A stretch of DNA of 64,000 bases from Scenedesmus sp. ARA3 (GCA_004335835.1 RWJK01001719.1:1-64000); one strand, 5' to 3'. Positions 11,726 through 26,821 are shown, counted from the first letter of the stretch. Numbers and translations are program-made. Notes: generated by a model not told the origin, from the letters alone.

Positions 11726-14407
11726 AGCCGCGGCTGAGCCTAGGGTGTTGAAGCGGTTACTGTGTTGAGGATAGTTGGCAGGTGTGCTTTGGCTGATGGT
11801 TCCCAGCTGCTGCATCACGCACGGGATTTTGTTGCTGGTGGTGCGCAGCGGGTGCAGCGCAGCTGTGCGTAGGGTGCGTAGCTGAGCCGAGCTTTTTGAT
11901 GCGCTCTCAGGCCTTTCGGACGTAACTGCTGTTGCGGAGGCTGGGGTCAAAGTTGTGCATCGTGTACAGCTGCGCAGAGTGCAGCGCTTGGCAGCAGCAG
12001 CTTCCTGTGGCTGCTGCAGATGCTGTGGCGAGATGTTGCCTGTGTTGCTTTGATGATGTATGCACGGCGAGTTGCACCTCAGACGACTGCATGAAGTTGT
12101 CTTGTGTGGTTTGTCAGGTCTCAGAGGTCGATTAACAGGAGACAGCTGTCGTTGTATGAGGGTGCGGGGGTGCTCTTGGCCAAGTTTGCTGCTGCGGCTG
12201 ACCTGCCTTGGCTCTGCACATGCAGCACAAGCCTTGCCTGTACAGCAATGCCTGCTTGTTGCCACATCTGAAGCCAGGCGCCCTATGTGTGGCAGGGGTG
12301 CACCCCACACCTGTGGTGCACACTGGCTGCCCTGCGGGCGCGTTTTCAGGTATACAATGCACGATGCATAGCCTGCCTGAACTGCCACCTGCAGCTGGCC
12401 GCCAGCTGGCAGTGCATTGGCTTTTTTGTTTGCGCATGCTGCTAGCTGGCCAGCCTCATGGGGCATGTGGACAATGCGTGCTGTGTAGGCACCATTACAA
12501 CATGCACAGCACGACTATTTGTTTGCTCTGGTTGTGGTCTTGAGCACTTTGCGTGCTGCTGAGTGTACACATGTGCACATGCGCCACTGGCATGGCATGT
12601 GCGCGCTCAGCAGCATCCGGTGCTTCGCTGAGAGCTGCAGCTGTCCGTGGTGTGCATGCAAAATGTGAGGGATGTTTTAATTCTCACAGTAATGCATGCA
12701 CACTCTGTGTGGTGGCACTGCAGCAGTTGCAAGCTACCTGGTACATAGAGGGCCGTGTCCACGCGCCGGCACGAACAGTTTCGAGCTCGTGTGGCGTGGG
12801 CCTGCATCTCAGATGCGTTGATGTGGCCCAGCATGGGTGCCGCCTGCTCTGATGCTACTGCAGACTTGTGCTGGCTTCTAATGTGAGCAGCAGCAACTTG
12901 CCTCTTGAAGAGTCTGGTGGCCACCATGGTCGGCCATGGTCAGCTGCACACTGCCAGGCGGCCATGGTTGGGACCATGGCAGCACCATGTATGTAATATG
13001 ACAGAATTCACCATCTATGTGGTGTATGTTGCACTCTGCTGCAGCAGCTGCCTGCGTTGGCGCCCCGACTATTGTGCTGGTATTACTGCACAAGGTGTGT
13101 GGCTTGACCGCAACTATGTAACACCAGACAGCAGCACTACCGCATCACAAGGAGTTCCCCATACTAAGCAAGGGAGGATCAGAAGACAGTCAGGACAGTG
13201 CGATGGCAAGATGCCAGCAGCATTTGGCTTTTGTGCATTCACAGCACTTCCGCTGCTAAACGTGCACTTGCACTGCAGCAGCACTGCCTATATGCCGTGC
13301 AAAGCCTAGGCCAACACTCATCACGTAAAGCAGCAACTTGCAACATACTCCGCAGGCACTACCTGGCCTCTGATACGTATGTAGTTCTGGTAAGATAGTG
13401 ATGGGAACCTGCGTACAACTGTGCATTGCTGCTTGCGATGAAGCCAGATGCCCTCCAAGCAATTGAACAGATACTGTGGTGCCAACCATTGCCTCCGTGC
13501 GTAGCCGTGTGCCCTACACACAGCGCAAGTGCATCATGCATGATGCAGGTGTGCACACAAATGTGAACAGATTGTATGGCAGGCATGGCTGTGCAGACAG
13601 AGCCACCAGCCAGCCACAATTACACTACTACAGTTCAACAGCGAACAGCAGGTGGTGTTGCGCATAAGGCAGGCTTGAGCAGCTGCTGTGTGCCATAAAA
13701 GTGGCTAATGCCATGCGACATGTGATAGAACCACAAACAGCACCTTCCAGTCATCATGCAGTATGCTGATGCACTGACAACTCGCAGCCAAAGTGCCTGC
13801 AACACGTTGAGCAAAGCATGGACGTGTCAGCGACAGGTAGGGCTACTGCGCAGGCTAACACAGAGAGCTTGCAGCAAACGTGTAACACTGGCAACATCAA
13901 CACATGGTGCCACACTGACAACACATGATGCTACAACTGTTTGAATGACCAACAATATAACACAATACATGACAGTTTCACAGCAACAGTGCTGGACATC
14001 AGCACACAAGTTTGTAACATTAATAGATGGAATCTGCTGCTGCACGTATGCATCATACTAAACATGAGGGCTGCTCAGCCAGAACAACCCGATCTCAATG
14101 TAAGCAATTGCAGATGCACACAGAACAACCCACAGTATATGCCAAACTCAATGTGTCAGTAAAAAGTTGTACTGGCTTGCCGCAGCTGCAGGCCATGCAA
14201 GTGATGTCAGGGCACACCGGATGTATGTGCCTCCAGCATGCATCACACAAAAACGGTGAAGTACAATATACAAGTAACAGTACTTGCAATAACTTCAACC
14301 ATGCTGGCTGTGCACCATGTGGTGCTGAATGCTATGTTTGACACATTATGGATCGTGCTGTGGATTACAGAGCGACAGATGGCGTGCACACCTGAAGGCA
14401 TGTGATC
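11726..14407. other. Convergent intergenic region, no gene recognised
   Basis: This stretch lies between the 3' ends of the PDH E1 alpha and channel genes. It must contain both 3' UTRs. A TGTAA, the usual green-algal polyadenylation signal, occurs at 12992-12996 on the plus strand, and its complement occurs at 14365-14369. Clustered CCATGG palindromes lie at 12925-12990. Open frames here lack recognisable motifs or consistent splice sites. Confidence 0.4.
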
Positions 14408-17400
14408 TCAACTGGTGTTCAGTGCCGCTGCAGATCGTGGCGCCTGCTGCAGGTGACTCTCCACAACACCTGGCAGTGCTGCCAGCATGCGGCCATCTAC
14501 TGCTGGCGATGCTGGACCCCCAGCATAGCTCGCCACCCCACCTGGCGGCAGTGTTATTTCAGCAACACAGTCCCCGTGCTGCCCATCACCACTGACAGCA
14601 GCACCACCGCTGCTGCTGAACATGCCCAACGGGCTCGGCTTGTTTAAAGCTGACTGTGCGTGCAGCTGCGCATGTACTTTCTGCTGCCGCCTGCCGTTGA
14701 GCGATAGCATCTGCAGAGGCAGCTCTGCAACTGACGCGCCCCCTGGTGGACTGTCAGGGCTGCAGATCCGTTGGCCTGGGGAGTCTGAAGCAGCCTCCTC
14801 GTGCTGCTGATTTGTAGCGCGGCGAGCTCTTGCTGCCTTCAACCAGAAATGATACTGAATGCGCTTCACTGCCGTCAGCAGCAGGGCAATGCCCTGGATG
14901 TACCACAGCCCAGCCACCTGCAGGCAAGAAAGAATCAGCAATGCTAACGATTCCTGCTCAATGCAATGATCAAGCACATGCTACAGGCTGATGTGGATGC
15001 TGATGAACTGCAAGCTGCTGCAGTGGCCACATCACGCCACACTCAAACTGCTACCTACAAGCTGGACACTGTTGAATGTGTTTCAACATCCTGGACTGCA
15101 TGATGCCACAGCAGGTCACTTGCAGGAGGTGCAGCAGCCACGGCACTGGTGGGAATGGCCAGCAACAGTTCACTTTCGGTGAGGCCATCCAGCCGCAATT
15201 CTCGTCACATCTCCATATCCATCCGTTTGTAGGTATGATTGTTCCTCAGCAAAGGTGCCATGTAGCCCATGCAGTCGCCAATTGCTGCTGCACAGCCAGC
15301 TCACCTGATTAAAATGTATCACAGTGTCAGCCATGCGTCCTCCACCAACATCATGTTCAAGCACATCTGCGCATGTGTGCCCATTTGCTTGATCATCATT
15401 GTGCGAATCAAGCCACAGCTCACCTGTTTGAAGTGTATCACAGTGTCAACGCGTTGCCCCCCAGCGGCATCATCTGATAGCGCGTCTGCGCATGTGTGTG
15501 CATTGTCCAGCCCCTTGCCGTAAATGTCTGCCATTTTGCCCACTGTTTCGCCATGCATGAAGACCCTCTCCAGCTCATCCAAGACTGCACCTTCTGTCTG
15601 CAATCACACATAACAAGCATTGGGGTGCTAGGCAAAATGCCAGGTTGCAGCCAGTGGAAACCATACATTACATTACATTACAGAAACCACACACAGGTAG
15701 CTTGTGCTGTAGCGTGGCGCATAACGGTGGCTGGCCACTATGGTGCAGCTGCAGACCAAGGGATTTCACCCATCACCCTTCAACAGAGCTGTGCAAGGCG
15801 CATCCAGTACCGTCACACATGCATTTCACGAGCTTTCAACAATCACTCCCTTTCCTGGGCATCAGTGTCAAGTGAGCAATGGCAAAGCAGACTACAACAC
15901 TGCCTGCAACACCACTTGGCTGTCGTGACCTACCTGCAGCCGCACCATGGAGGTTGACACGTTGCTGATGAGGCCATCTGGCGCGTCCGGAGGAAACGCA
16001 ATTGACAAGTCAAACGTTTGAAATGCGCCGCCGACTGGGAAGAGATCGCAGTGCTCTGCATGTGACGCCATGTCCATTATTGTTGCAGTGTCAAGCACCA
16101 GGGCCTGGTAGCGGTGCGAGCGGAGGTTGTCGACAAAAGCTGCCGTGTCTGCATTGGTGTCCCTGTGGTACCGTGCAAGATAACAGCACGCGACATCTCA
16201 GGCGCTTCAGCACAGCACGCCAATGGTAAGCGCCCCGCATGTGCAATGCAGCGTGACGCAATTTGTACGGAGTATACACAGCAACCCCAAAACTTTACAC
16301 TGTGCATCGTACAGGAGACAGCCGCTGCAGCAAGACAGGACAGGCGTCACTGTTGCTGCTTCCATAACGTGCACCATTGCAATCCAGCTGAGGGTAGGAG
16401 GCAGAAGCATACCAAGAACAGTGACGCCCCTAAACCATGCAGCATGGCTCTATGCTTGAGCAGTTGCAGTTTGGAGGCTCACCATGGCAGCCCAACAGCA
16501 TCATACGAGGTGTCCCTGCAGAAGCAGGCAGGCATTGGCGCATGATGAGAGGTGATTCTCCGCATCTCTTGCAACCAGCCACAAGCCTGTCCCAAGTGTG
16601 CCTATCTGCACGTAATCTCGACACATACTGTCTGCAAAATTCGAGTCCAGCACTAGTTGGCTTTGCACAGGGAGGAAAAGCAGGCAGATCCAGCTGTGTG
16701 TCATGCGCCGTACCTGAGGCTCGTCATGTAGCCTTCCCAGGTCTGCACTGTCTTGCCCGCCAGGTCATCCACTCCTTTGATGTCATTTGCCAGGTTCTTT
16801 GCTGTCATGATGCCGGCAGTGGATGCTGCAGTTGCAAAGCGGTGCAACGGCATGCGGTGACTATTGATGATGCCGTCAAAACCCTGCAGCAGGCTGCACC
16901 AAAACCTTCGAGCCAACACGCCAAGCTGACAGTCTTGCACACGCCCTGCCCGCACACAGGAAATGTGCTGCATCACCGAGCTGTCAAGGCCAATTCAGAG
17001 GCACGTTCCGTGCGCAACTCATGCACTGCACGCATGCATGCAATGTGAAGTTTTCTTCAGCACTGCCATGCACAGGCTTTCAGTCCAGCACTTGCCTCCA
17101 GTCCTGCAAGCGAACCCACCAGTAAACAGATGAACCATGACGACAGTAAGGGCCGCATAGCCCAGCACCAGAACTTTGCTTGCCCAGGTGTGGGGGTCGC
17201 CCACTTGCACGGTGTTCTGCACCAACTTGGCAGTTGTGTACCAGCTCCAGCCCCTCAGTCCCCTCTTGTTGACTTTGTTGCCATGCGTCATGCACTCGAC
17301 GGCGGTTATCAGCAGCGATACACCAATGGCAGTGACACCAAGCAGCAGCCAGACAGACCAATGGAACGCTTGCGTGAAAGACCATACACCGCCATCATCT

Positions 17401-18668
17401 GCTGCTGCGACAAGGATGTGGTAGCCAGACTTGTAGATAGGCCAGGAAAACTTGAACCCAAGGTCAATGTTGGCGCTGATGACTTCAACACCTGCACAGC
17501 ACCATGCAGAGCAATGCTTGCACAAGCTGCTGATTTGGTGCTTTTTGCAAAGCCTCTACTCATTCACTCCGTGTGCTAGATGCCTTCAAAGGTGCCCAAC
17601 AGTGTGCGAGTAACCCCATCTCGCTTTGAAGCCCCGTCTCACAGCAGCAACACGTAACACTGTTCACAGCTGCACATACGTGCCCTGGTTGCTGTGCCCT
17701 GGTTGCTGTCTCTGTTTACCACTGCAGGATGCTGCTGGTGCACTGTTGATGCAGAAGGTGCTGGCGCAACAGCTCAGCACAGCATAGGCGGGGCATCCAG
17801 CAGCTGCGGTTCCACCACTGCACTGCACAGCTTGCAGGAACAACGCTCATAGTTCGGCAGTGTTTAGCTCCCACCTGCTGCTCCAAAGCTGCAGCTGCCA
17901 TTGGCATTTGCCAGATCCTCAAGCATCATGTTCCAGTCGACACAGCTGAACACCCAGTCTTTGGTTTCCTGCAAGCCCAGGTCCATTGCTATCTCTCGCC
18001 ACAGCGCCACCTGGTATCCAGTGAAGTCGGCAGGGTCCGACATGCCTTCACACATTACCTGCAGCGGGCAGCTCAGCACAACACAGTTGAGTTGAGCCAT
18101 TTAATGATGAAATCAGTCATAGCAGCAAGTCACTGTGCCGTGTGACACAGGCTGATCAAGCCATGCCACATGGCAACGTTGGAGCTGTCAAAACGTGTGC
18201 ATGCATATCTTCACTGCGCAAGCTTTGTGCGCGGCATGGCTTTACTAGTCTGTCTGCCTTGCTGTGTGACAGCCTGCATGTAGGGTTGCTGCATCTGCAG
18301 CGAAGGCAAGTTGCTGCTTCGCTGCTTTGGTTCTCAAAGTTTGGAAATGGATGTGCAGCAAACTTCAGGTTTTGCAGCTGAAGGAGTTCACCTTCTTGCA
18401 CGCCTGCACGGCTCACCATTGGGCTCCAATCGCTGGTGCAGACATTATAGGGCTTTGAGAATCTTGATGCCTGGTCAAGTTCTTTCACGTTTGGTGCTAG
18501 AGGTAGCCTGTCGCGTGCTACTGGGAGTTTAGAAAATACGATGTTTGGCTTTGCAGGTGCTCTGAGCCTCTCAAAGGGCCGATGGGGCGCAGCATGCACC
18601 ACAGACCTCTGGGCACAGCAGCACCAGCAGGACAGCAAAAGCCCCACACACAGGATGCAGTGCTGCAT
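14408..18668 (-). CDS. Ionotropic glutamate receptor-like ligand-gated channel (short form)
   Basis: Seven exons (18417-18668, 17875-18058, 17120-17491, 16714-16825, 15934-16162, 15424-15597, 14408-14917) join in phase to give 610 residues. A signal peptide (MQHCILCVGLLLSCW) is followed by a split ligand-binding domain. The S1 lobe includes KPYNVCTSDWSPMV and GYQVALWREIAMDLGL. M1 lies at about 189-211, a pore loop around 225-245, and M3 at about 247-275. The S2 lobe holds GVDDLAGKTV and ALVLDTATIMD, and M4 lies at about 445-465. The tail is 145 residues, Ser/Gly/Pro-rich and probably cytosolic. No amino-terminal LIVBP-like domain precedes S1, unlike plant GLRs and animal receptors. The Arg that usually holds the ligand carboxylate after S1 strand 'IT..R' is not seen: the segment reads GVEVISANIDLGFKFSWP. 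The ligand may therefore not be an alpha-amino acid. Plasma-membrane location is inferred. Confidence 0.88.
15300..15392 (-). repeat. Intronic copy of the channel gene exon 6 3' end
   Basis: The last roughly 60 bases of exon 6 (coding DTVIHFKQ plus upstream) and the CTCACCTG donor context recur about 119 bases into the intron, with coding potential ADTVIHFNQ. The donor GTGAG is kept. Confidence 0.85.
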
Positions 18669-20158
18669 GATTTTCCGTCTCGTCGATAAGAAAATAATGC
18701 ATGCCCAGTAAGTGTCACGGTAATGCCAATGATCGGACGCAAGCACGTGGAACCAGCTGGCCAACAGTAACGTGTCTGCTTGACACCGCAAACATGGAGG
18801 GTGAAAGAAACAGAATTCAAATCAGTGTTAACGTGTGGTTGCTGGGCAATACATTGATAGAGCAGCACAGCGGGCACGCAATGGTCAAACCCTAGAGGTC
18901 TACTTAATCGGGTCCCGAAGACCTGACTGTGTCGCTGCTGTAGGAAACAGTGCGGTGCAGTGAAAAAACTGCTAGTTGATATCTGTTTGTTTCATATCAA
19001 CGCTGCTCCGTGGTATGATGGAGAACAGGGATCAAGTGCTGGTTGGTTATGGTGCTGATCATGAGCAGTGCTGATCGTCAACAGTGAAGTTCCACCTAGA
19101 GCCGACGTGCAAGGAACTGCGACATTGTTACACTCAATAGTCACGAAATAGCTCGCAGCTGCAGCGTGCCATACCGATGGAACACAAGCGCGTCACAGTT
19201 GAATGTTGCCTTGCTGCTCTCACTGATCAGTCTCATGAGAGGGCTGAGCCCACCACGTTGCACGTGCTGCTAGCAACGGCCACCAAAAGGGCACAGCACC
19301 CAGCCCACCGCCTCAACCACCTTACCATTATATATCGAATGCCTGAGGGCCTGAACAGTACGAGGGGTGCTGTACAATTCAACACAATTTTTTTCCACCT
19401 TGTCGACACCATGACGCAGCAGTCAACACAACGTGATCCTTGACTGCGATGCAGCTGCTGAGCAGCTATTAAACACATCTACCCTGCCAACGGAAGTAAC
19501 ATGGACAGGTTCAGCCGCATACTATGTAGGCTACATATAGTGTACGTACATTACCTTGCCCACACTGCGAGCAGCACGACTGCAGCATTTGCAAATTCAC
19601 ATTTGCCTCAACCCTTCAGCGGAAAAAGTGCGACAGTCACTTATGCAGCAAACATGGGGGCGATCGCGCCGATGGCAACTATGTGGTGTGTTGTACGGTG
19701 TGCTGCACAAATGGTGGTGTAAATACCAGAAGCACCTGGTTGTAACGACGCAATTCGCTCATATACTCAATGTTGTTGCATGCTTTGATTGACATGTGCC
19801 TTTATTACGAGTCAACGGTCACAAAAGTACAACAGACGCAGGGTTTAAGACACATGCCAGACCCGCAGGACAACCTGTGCACATCCACAATAACGCTGAT
19901 ATGATGCAATCACAGGGGCATGCATCTGCCTGCAGGCAGCTGCCGCAGGTATTCCGTGCATTATTTATGCAGCACATACATCACATCAGCATGAGAGGCA
20001 AACATGACTCAGTACCAAGGTTTGGGTGACACGGCCGCAGGACCCAACAATGCAAGTAGCACCAGGATGCACCATACATGCGCGCATGCGCGTGCTGGCA
20101 GCATGGCACCGCACAGCATCAGCACACAGCCCCCCCCACCACCCTGTCAAGATGATGA
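18669..20158. other. Intergenic, no gene recognised
   Basis: The region holds the upstream flank of the channel gene and the 3' flank of the Cys-rich mosaic gene, both on the minus strand. Short frames are present but none shows a motif or a believable splice pattern. Confidence 0.4.
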
Positions 20159-23100
20159 TCAACCTGTAGCCGGAAAATCGCACTGGCCGGTCACCTCTGT
20201 CCACCCTGTGGAGGTGCACCTTGCAGACACAGTGCCTCCAGTGAAGTTGTCCAACCCCACACATACTGTGTTTGTCTTGGAGCAGATCTGGCCCAGTGCT
20301 GTGTTGCCGCACTGCGCTATCCACTTGTCAGAGTCCAGCCAGGGCACGTTTTTCATGCCGTTGATTGTGGCACAGGGAGGAGGTGGGGCAGCTGCAGGCG
20401 GCAGCAGAGCATGGTCAAACAGTTCAGTTGCAGGAGGCAAAGACTGCCATCATTCAATGGCCCAGCCCTTCAACGTTTAGAACAATGATGCACAGAGTCA
20501 AGGCGGGGCAGCAGCAGGCAGCAGACGCAGCACGATGTATGCTTGCTAGGCGATGGCCCCAGGCCATCAGGGCCCGTCAGGGCCTGACAGCAGTTGTGGC
20601 GTACCATGTTTGCTCGTCATATGCGAGTTGCATGACAAATCAACTGATGCGTGCCATTGCAAAGGCACGCAGGGAGCTGTTGGACTGTCGTGTCCTGCCT
20701 GGAAATGCTTCTACCCATACACGGCAAGTAGACCTGCCATGGGGCGGAAACTTACAGAGTTCGTGCATCACAGTTGTGCGCTCGTTTGCTTGTTGCAGTG
20801 CTGTGCACCACTCAGTGCTAGCTGTATTCCTGCTCTCCGCTGCGCCTAATCAATGTCCTGCGCAAGCATCACTGCTGGTGCATTACCGTATGGCTCTCGT
20901 AAAAAAATCGGCAGCACCTGTACGGCCAGTCTTCTTACCTTTGAAGCAGCTGCCAGCAATGTTGACCCAGCCGGCAGTGCTGCAAGTGGCACTGACGAAG
21001 CCGTCCGGGGTGCACGCGTCAGTGGTGGTGCAGTTTGACCCAACCTTGGTGTTGCCGCAGATGCTGTTCCAAGCAGCGCTGTTGAACGAGCCTGGTGCGG
21101 TGACTGGGACATTGGTGGGTGCAATGGTGCATGTGTCTGCAGGCGATGTTCAGCGCAGCAGCAGCAATATTCAATACAACAACACGGATATTAAGCGCAG
21201 CAGTGTGCAGCCTGTCCGCTCAGTGTGAGTACCGTGATCGGGTTCCATCGCTGCGCATTGTATGCTGCTCCTAGCGCACATCCAGTTCTAGGAGTGATAC
21301 TACACTTGCATGCGGCTTACACGCACATTGCTCGGTCTACAAGCCTTTCCTGCTGCTAGCCATGACGCATGGCGTGGTGCGGCATGCATAGCACGGCCGA
21401 CTCCTGCACAACTGCTGCTCTCACCTGTGCAGGTGTCCTGCCCAGCATTGACCCTCCAGCCGGTTGTAGTGCACAGTGCAGAGATGGTGCCCAGAAAGCC
21501 GCTTTTGCATGCGGTGGTCAAAACGCATGTCTGGCCAAACCTTGTGGCGCTGCACTCAAATCTCCACGTGTCCAGGTCCAGATTTGGCACTAGCGTCATG
21601 CCATTATTTGTGAAGCACCGGTCAGTGGCAGCTGCATGATGGCAGCAGGGCCGAACACCAGAGTTCAGGGCCAGAGCAACATAGTTAAGCTTGGGAAATA
21701 TTGTAGGTCAATGCATCAGCACCGATCTAGGCATATCAGCGGCGCACGCTGAAGGCGCAGCAGCCGCAACAGGATCATGTCACTTGTTGCAGGTGTGTAT
21801 AGGTAGTCAAATTGCCAGGCGACAAAACAGCGTTGTGTGAGCAGCTGGCAGCAGCTTACATTGGAAGCAGCCTCCGGCGAGGTTTGTCCAGCTGCCATCA
21901 GCGCCACAGGTGGCACTGACAGAGCCCTCCGGGCTGCAGGCGTCAGTTGTGCTGCATCTTGATCCCCTCGGTGTGTTGCCGCAGATGCTGTTCCATGCAA
22001 AGCTGTTGAACTGGCCTGGAGGGTTGACTGGGGGGTTTGGCGGTGCAATGCTGCATGTATCTGCGTTGCAGCGATCAGCGCAGCAGCAGCAAGAAGATGG
22101 TCAGGTGTCCGTTCAGCACACATGTCAGCTCCAGCATGCATACGCTGCTAGCAGTGTGCGCCAGCCGCTAGGCAACAATGCAGCATCTGCCTTCACCTTG
22201 CACATGCATTGTCTAGATTGATTGCAATATATCCATGGCTGACAACAAACCGTGGTGATGGCAGTGCAGCGTAAGGCGCACAAGCATGTCACAACATGCC
22301 TGCTGACGCTCATCATCACTAGCTTGCTATGCACACATGGTGGTGCATCAGATTAAGCACAGCCCTGTTGCTGCAATCCACCCGCCTACCTCCGCAGCGG
22401 TCCTGGCCTTGGATCACTTGCCATCCCGCCGCAAAGCACACTGCAGAGACCGTGCCTACAAAGCCGCCTGCACATATGGTGTTGGTTTTGGAGCAGGTTT
22501 GGCCTACTGCTGTGTTGCCGCACTGTGCAATCCACTTAGCACTGTCCAGCCATGGCACTGCCTCCAGGCCTTTCGTGTTGGCGCAGGGAGGAGTCGTAGG
22601 ATCTGCAGCATTGCGGCGGGTTGCAAGCAGGACGAGCATGATTGTCGGTGCTGCAAAGGGGCAACTGACGATTTGCTTGGGCCCACACATCCTTTGCTGC
22701 AGCTAGGCATCTTTTCAAAGACAAATGCATAGCGCAGGGAACAGACAGTGGCAAGCTTGTGCGAGTTAAGGCAGCACACTACCCCTCATCACGCACCCAC
22801 CTGCCTGCCAAGCGGCACACTGGCGCAGCTGCCATGCATTTGGCTGGTGATGTCCAAAAGTGACCTGTGCCTATCTCGTGCAGCTGCTGATGATGCTCCA
22901 CTATCAGCTGCAGTACAAATGCGCCTCGGTCCCAGTCACTGTCAAGCGGCTGCACCTCACACTCAGCACTAATGTCACTCACTGAGAGAGCAGCCACCAG
23001 AAGTGTTGATCCAGGTGCCAGCAGCGCTGCAAGTGGCGGTGACACTGCCATCGGGGGTGCAGGCGTCACTCGTGGTGCAGTTTGACCCTCTGGGAGTGAC

Positions 23101-25729
23101 GCCACAAATTTGTGTCCAGGCAGCTGTTATAAAAGTGGCCCCACCGCTGACTGGAACGTTAGGAGGTGCACCTGCGCAGGTGTTGGCTGTAGCAGCGCAC
23201 AAGAAGAACACAACGGTGTGGCGATTCAGAGTGCGGCTGCCTGGCGTCTGTGGGTGCGTTGCATAGATGAAGCCTAATGAACTGCTGTGCATTAGTTGGG
23301 GCTGCCTATAGCTGTGGCAATGAGTGTGTCAACAGGTAGGGCACTGACACCTCAAAGAGACCAGTGCAGCGAGGTGTGTGTTGCAAGGCAGCTGTTATGT
23401 ACTCGTAAGACCCCCTGCGCTGATGTGGTTTATCATGCAAACCACGCCACCAGCAACTGCTGCAGAAGCAATATGTGGCAGCCAGGGCAGCACGTTTGAC
23501 AGTAGTTGACTTGATCATCAGAGACCGAGCTTGCCCTTCCATTGGCATCAGTTCAAATGACACACGCGCAGCACTCACATCTGCACTCGCCGCTCAGCTG
23601 TCCCCAAGATCCATCAGCCTGCACCAGCATCAGTGCAGCAGCAACAGGAGCCTTGTTAAGATGGCCGCAGCATCATGCCTCGTTGGCAGCATGTGCCAGC
23701 AGGGCACGATGAGTGGCTGCTTGGTGGGGTCAGCAGTAGGCAATGCAGGACTGGCACGCTAAGTACAACTGCTGTGACACATGGCACGACAACGTTCTGC
23801 TGAACTCCTTCAAGAAGCAGCGTTAGCTAAGAACGCCTCACCTGGCAAACAGCGGACAAGTTCCCTTTGAAGCCTTGCCCACATGCTGCTGTGGTGCTGC
23901 AGGTCTGCCGCTGGTACTTGTTGCTGCATGCGGCAGCCCAGGCAGTGGGGTCTAGCGGAGCACCATCGAAGATAAACCAACCAGCAGCTGTCTTAGGAGG
24001 CATGGGGCTGGACCCGCAGACGGCGCCTGCAAGTTGCAGCCAATATATTCAATTTATTTGATGATTCTTTTGTGGCGTGCAGAGGAGCAGTACGGGCCCT
24101 GAGCCTCTGCCTACAGCTGCACAGCTACTGCACCAAGGCATGGAGCAGCAGCTGTTGCTGCAGCTGTAGCAACCACAGCGCGGCACTTCAGATGGTGTCG
24201 GCATATGTAACTTGATGCTGCTTGGCATCAAGGGTGCTGAGCAGGCAAAGTAACGGGTGCTAGCTGAATCTTCTCATTCAAGTATGCACATGTGGTGAGC
24301 AGTGCCGCAGCACAGAGTGGAATGCATGCATTCGTCTATGCAGCTCTGCAGCTGCAAAGACAGGACTAACAAGCCTCTCACCAGTGGTGCCGTCGATGCC
24401 AGGTTCAATCCATTTTCCAGTTGCATCACATGTAGCACTGAGGCTGCAGATCCCATCTGGGCACAGCTCGTTTGCCTGAGCTCTGCATCTGCTGCCGCGC
24501 AATGTCTTGCCACATTTAGTGAGCCAGTTTGTGGCATCCACTGTATAGCCAGGCCCTGATATGTTGGCAATGGAGGGGAGACCAGTACATGTGGGCACAT
24601 CGCAGCTGCCTGCTGGGTTGACCCAGACCGGCACGATCGTCGCATCAGTAGCAGACTTGGGTTTGCGGAGGCAAGTCGCTGTAAGTGTGCCACTTGAGGG
24701 CTCCGTTCCATTGAACGAGCACGAAGCAACAGCTGTACAGGTGGTGCCATTTGTTGCGAGGCCGCACTCAAACCGCCAAACGCCGTCGACAACAGTAGCG
24801 CCGTTGGTGACGAACGCTGGTAGCGGCGCCTGCCAGCAAGTTGTGGGTGTGCAGCTGCCCGTGGAGTTTGTCCATTTTCCGTCAGTGCCGCATGTGGCGT
24901 TGAGCCTTCCTTCGCCTCCACTGCAAGCTGCGGCTGAGCAGATGCTAGAGCTGCCGCGGCCGGCTGATACCCTGCTGCAGCGCCTCTGCCATTCAGTCGT
25001 GTTGAAGAAGATACCGTCGGGCAACGAAAATACGGTACGGGTGGGAGCAGTGCTGCACACGGCTGCAGGCAGCAGCAGCAGCAGCAGCATGGCGGAAAGC
25101 GACACCACCAGCGGGTCAGCAGCAGCACGACAGCATAGCGCGCACATGCGCCCAGTTGCTGCAGCCGTGACTGCCGCGGAAAGTGCATGCTGCAAATGTG
25201 GCGTCACTTGGCGGTGTAACACATGCAGCTACACACGTCTGGTATCTGAGACCCGTTTGGATTGAAGAACACAGGTACTGTAAACACCGTCAACTTGCAT
25301 TCATCAGAGAGACTAGTTCACAACTGCAGGTGCTGCAGTTTCATTACAGTATCTGTGACTGCATATCTATTAGCTGCTCTGTGTTGACTGGCATCATCAG
25401 CTGCTGCCGGTTTGCCAGCAGATGAGCAAGTCACTGACTGAGGTGTGCGGCCGGCACGTGCGTGTGTGCATGCATCCATGTTTGGGTGCCAGCCACCGCT
25501 GCACTGTGCCACGGACAGCACAAGACATCTGGTTTGCAGGGGCAGTGCTGCATGTAGAAGCGACTCACCAACTGTGATGTTGCAGGCAGCGCTTGAAGGT
25601 GCTCCAGCAGCGGAGGATGTGCCAACAGGGCAGGGGCGGCAGAAAGAGGTTGTTGCGTTTCCTCCTGCCGACCACAAACCTGGGCTACAGGCGGCGCAAG
25701 TCAGCCCGGCGGTCCCAGGCGCGCACCCT

Positions 25730-25761
<32 letters not shown>

Positions 25762-26790
25762 TCACAGCAGCAAACAGTGCATCAGCAGGGTGGGTAGCCG
25801 TCATCAACTGCTTGTTGCAACGCTGCCACATGAGTACAGCTACAACAGCCGCGTCGCCGGCTGCAGCGTACAGCAGCTTGATACCAATGTGTGGTGTTAG
25901 TGCAGCCGCTGCCATTGCTGCGGCAGCAAGTGCAAAGCAGTTCTTCAGCAGTGAGCTGCAGAGACATTGCTGTAGAGGACTTTGTAGCACGCGGTTGCTA
26001 CACTGCTGGCTGTGCGGCTAAGCGTGTTTTGCCATATCCTTTTCTGCTGGAAAACAATGCGCACACACTTCTCTCAAAGCAAGCATCCCTTGTCAGGGCT
26101 TGTCCGCCCAAGGTGGTGTAGCCAGGAGGGCATGCGCGGCATGTTGTGGTGGTAATGTTGCCAGCCTGACCTCCCGGTCCCCAGGTGCCCACTGGACAGT
26201 CTCGACAGATTCCGACAAGGTTGGGGTTTGAGTTTGTTATGTTGATCCAGCCAAACCCTGCCCTGCAAGCTGCGGCAGCAGCAGCAGCAGTAACACCAAA
26301 CACGGGATGAACGACAGCACTGGCGATGAGGTAAATCACTGAACAAATTGCTGAATGTTTGACAGATTGTTGAAGGTTTTGCTAAAACTGTGGAGCAGGT
26401 GCTAGAGCAAAAGATCCACAGGAGTGCAGGGATGGATCCAGGTAATAGGCCTGATGTACACCACATGTGCACAAACTGCATGCGCCGTGCTCATAGCCTG
26501 GGCCCACACTGCAGCAGGACCTTCATACGCTTTGCAACATTATGTTTTGGCCGCGCGCGTCCTGCAAATGTTGTACACCTGTCATGCGCTGCGTTTACGC
26601 ACTCACCATTGCAGTAGGTGCGCTCCTGGCGCCAGGTGTACCTGCTGCGGTCACAGGACTGACAGCTACGTGTCGCGTTGAAGGGGCCGCCAAGAGACAC
26701 TGTGCCCTCGCCATATGCGTTGCACCCTGCCGCAGGGTTGCTTACGTTGACCATCTTGTAGCCAGGTGCACACCCTGAGCAGCAGCAGTG

Positions 26791-26821
<31 letters not shown>
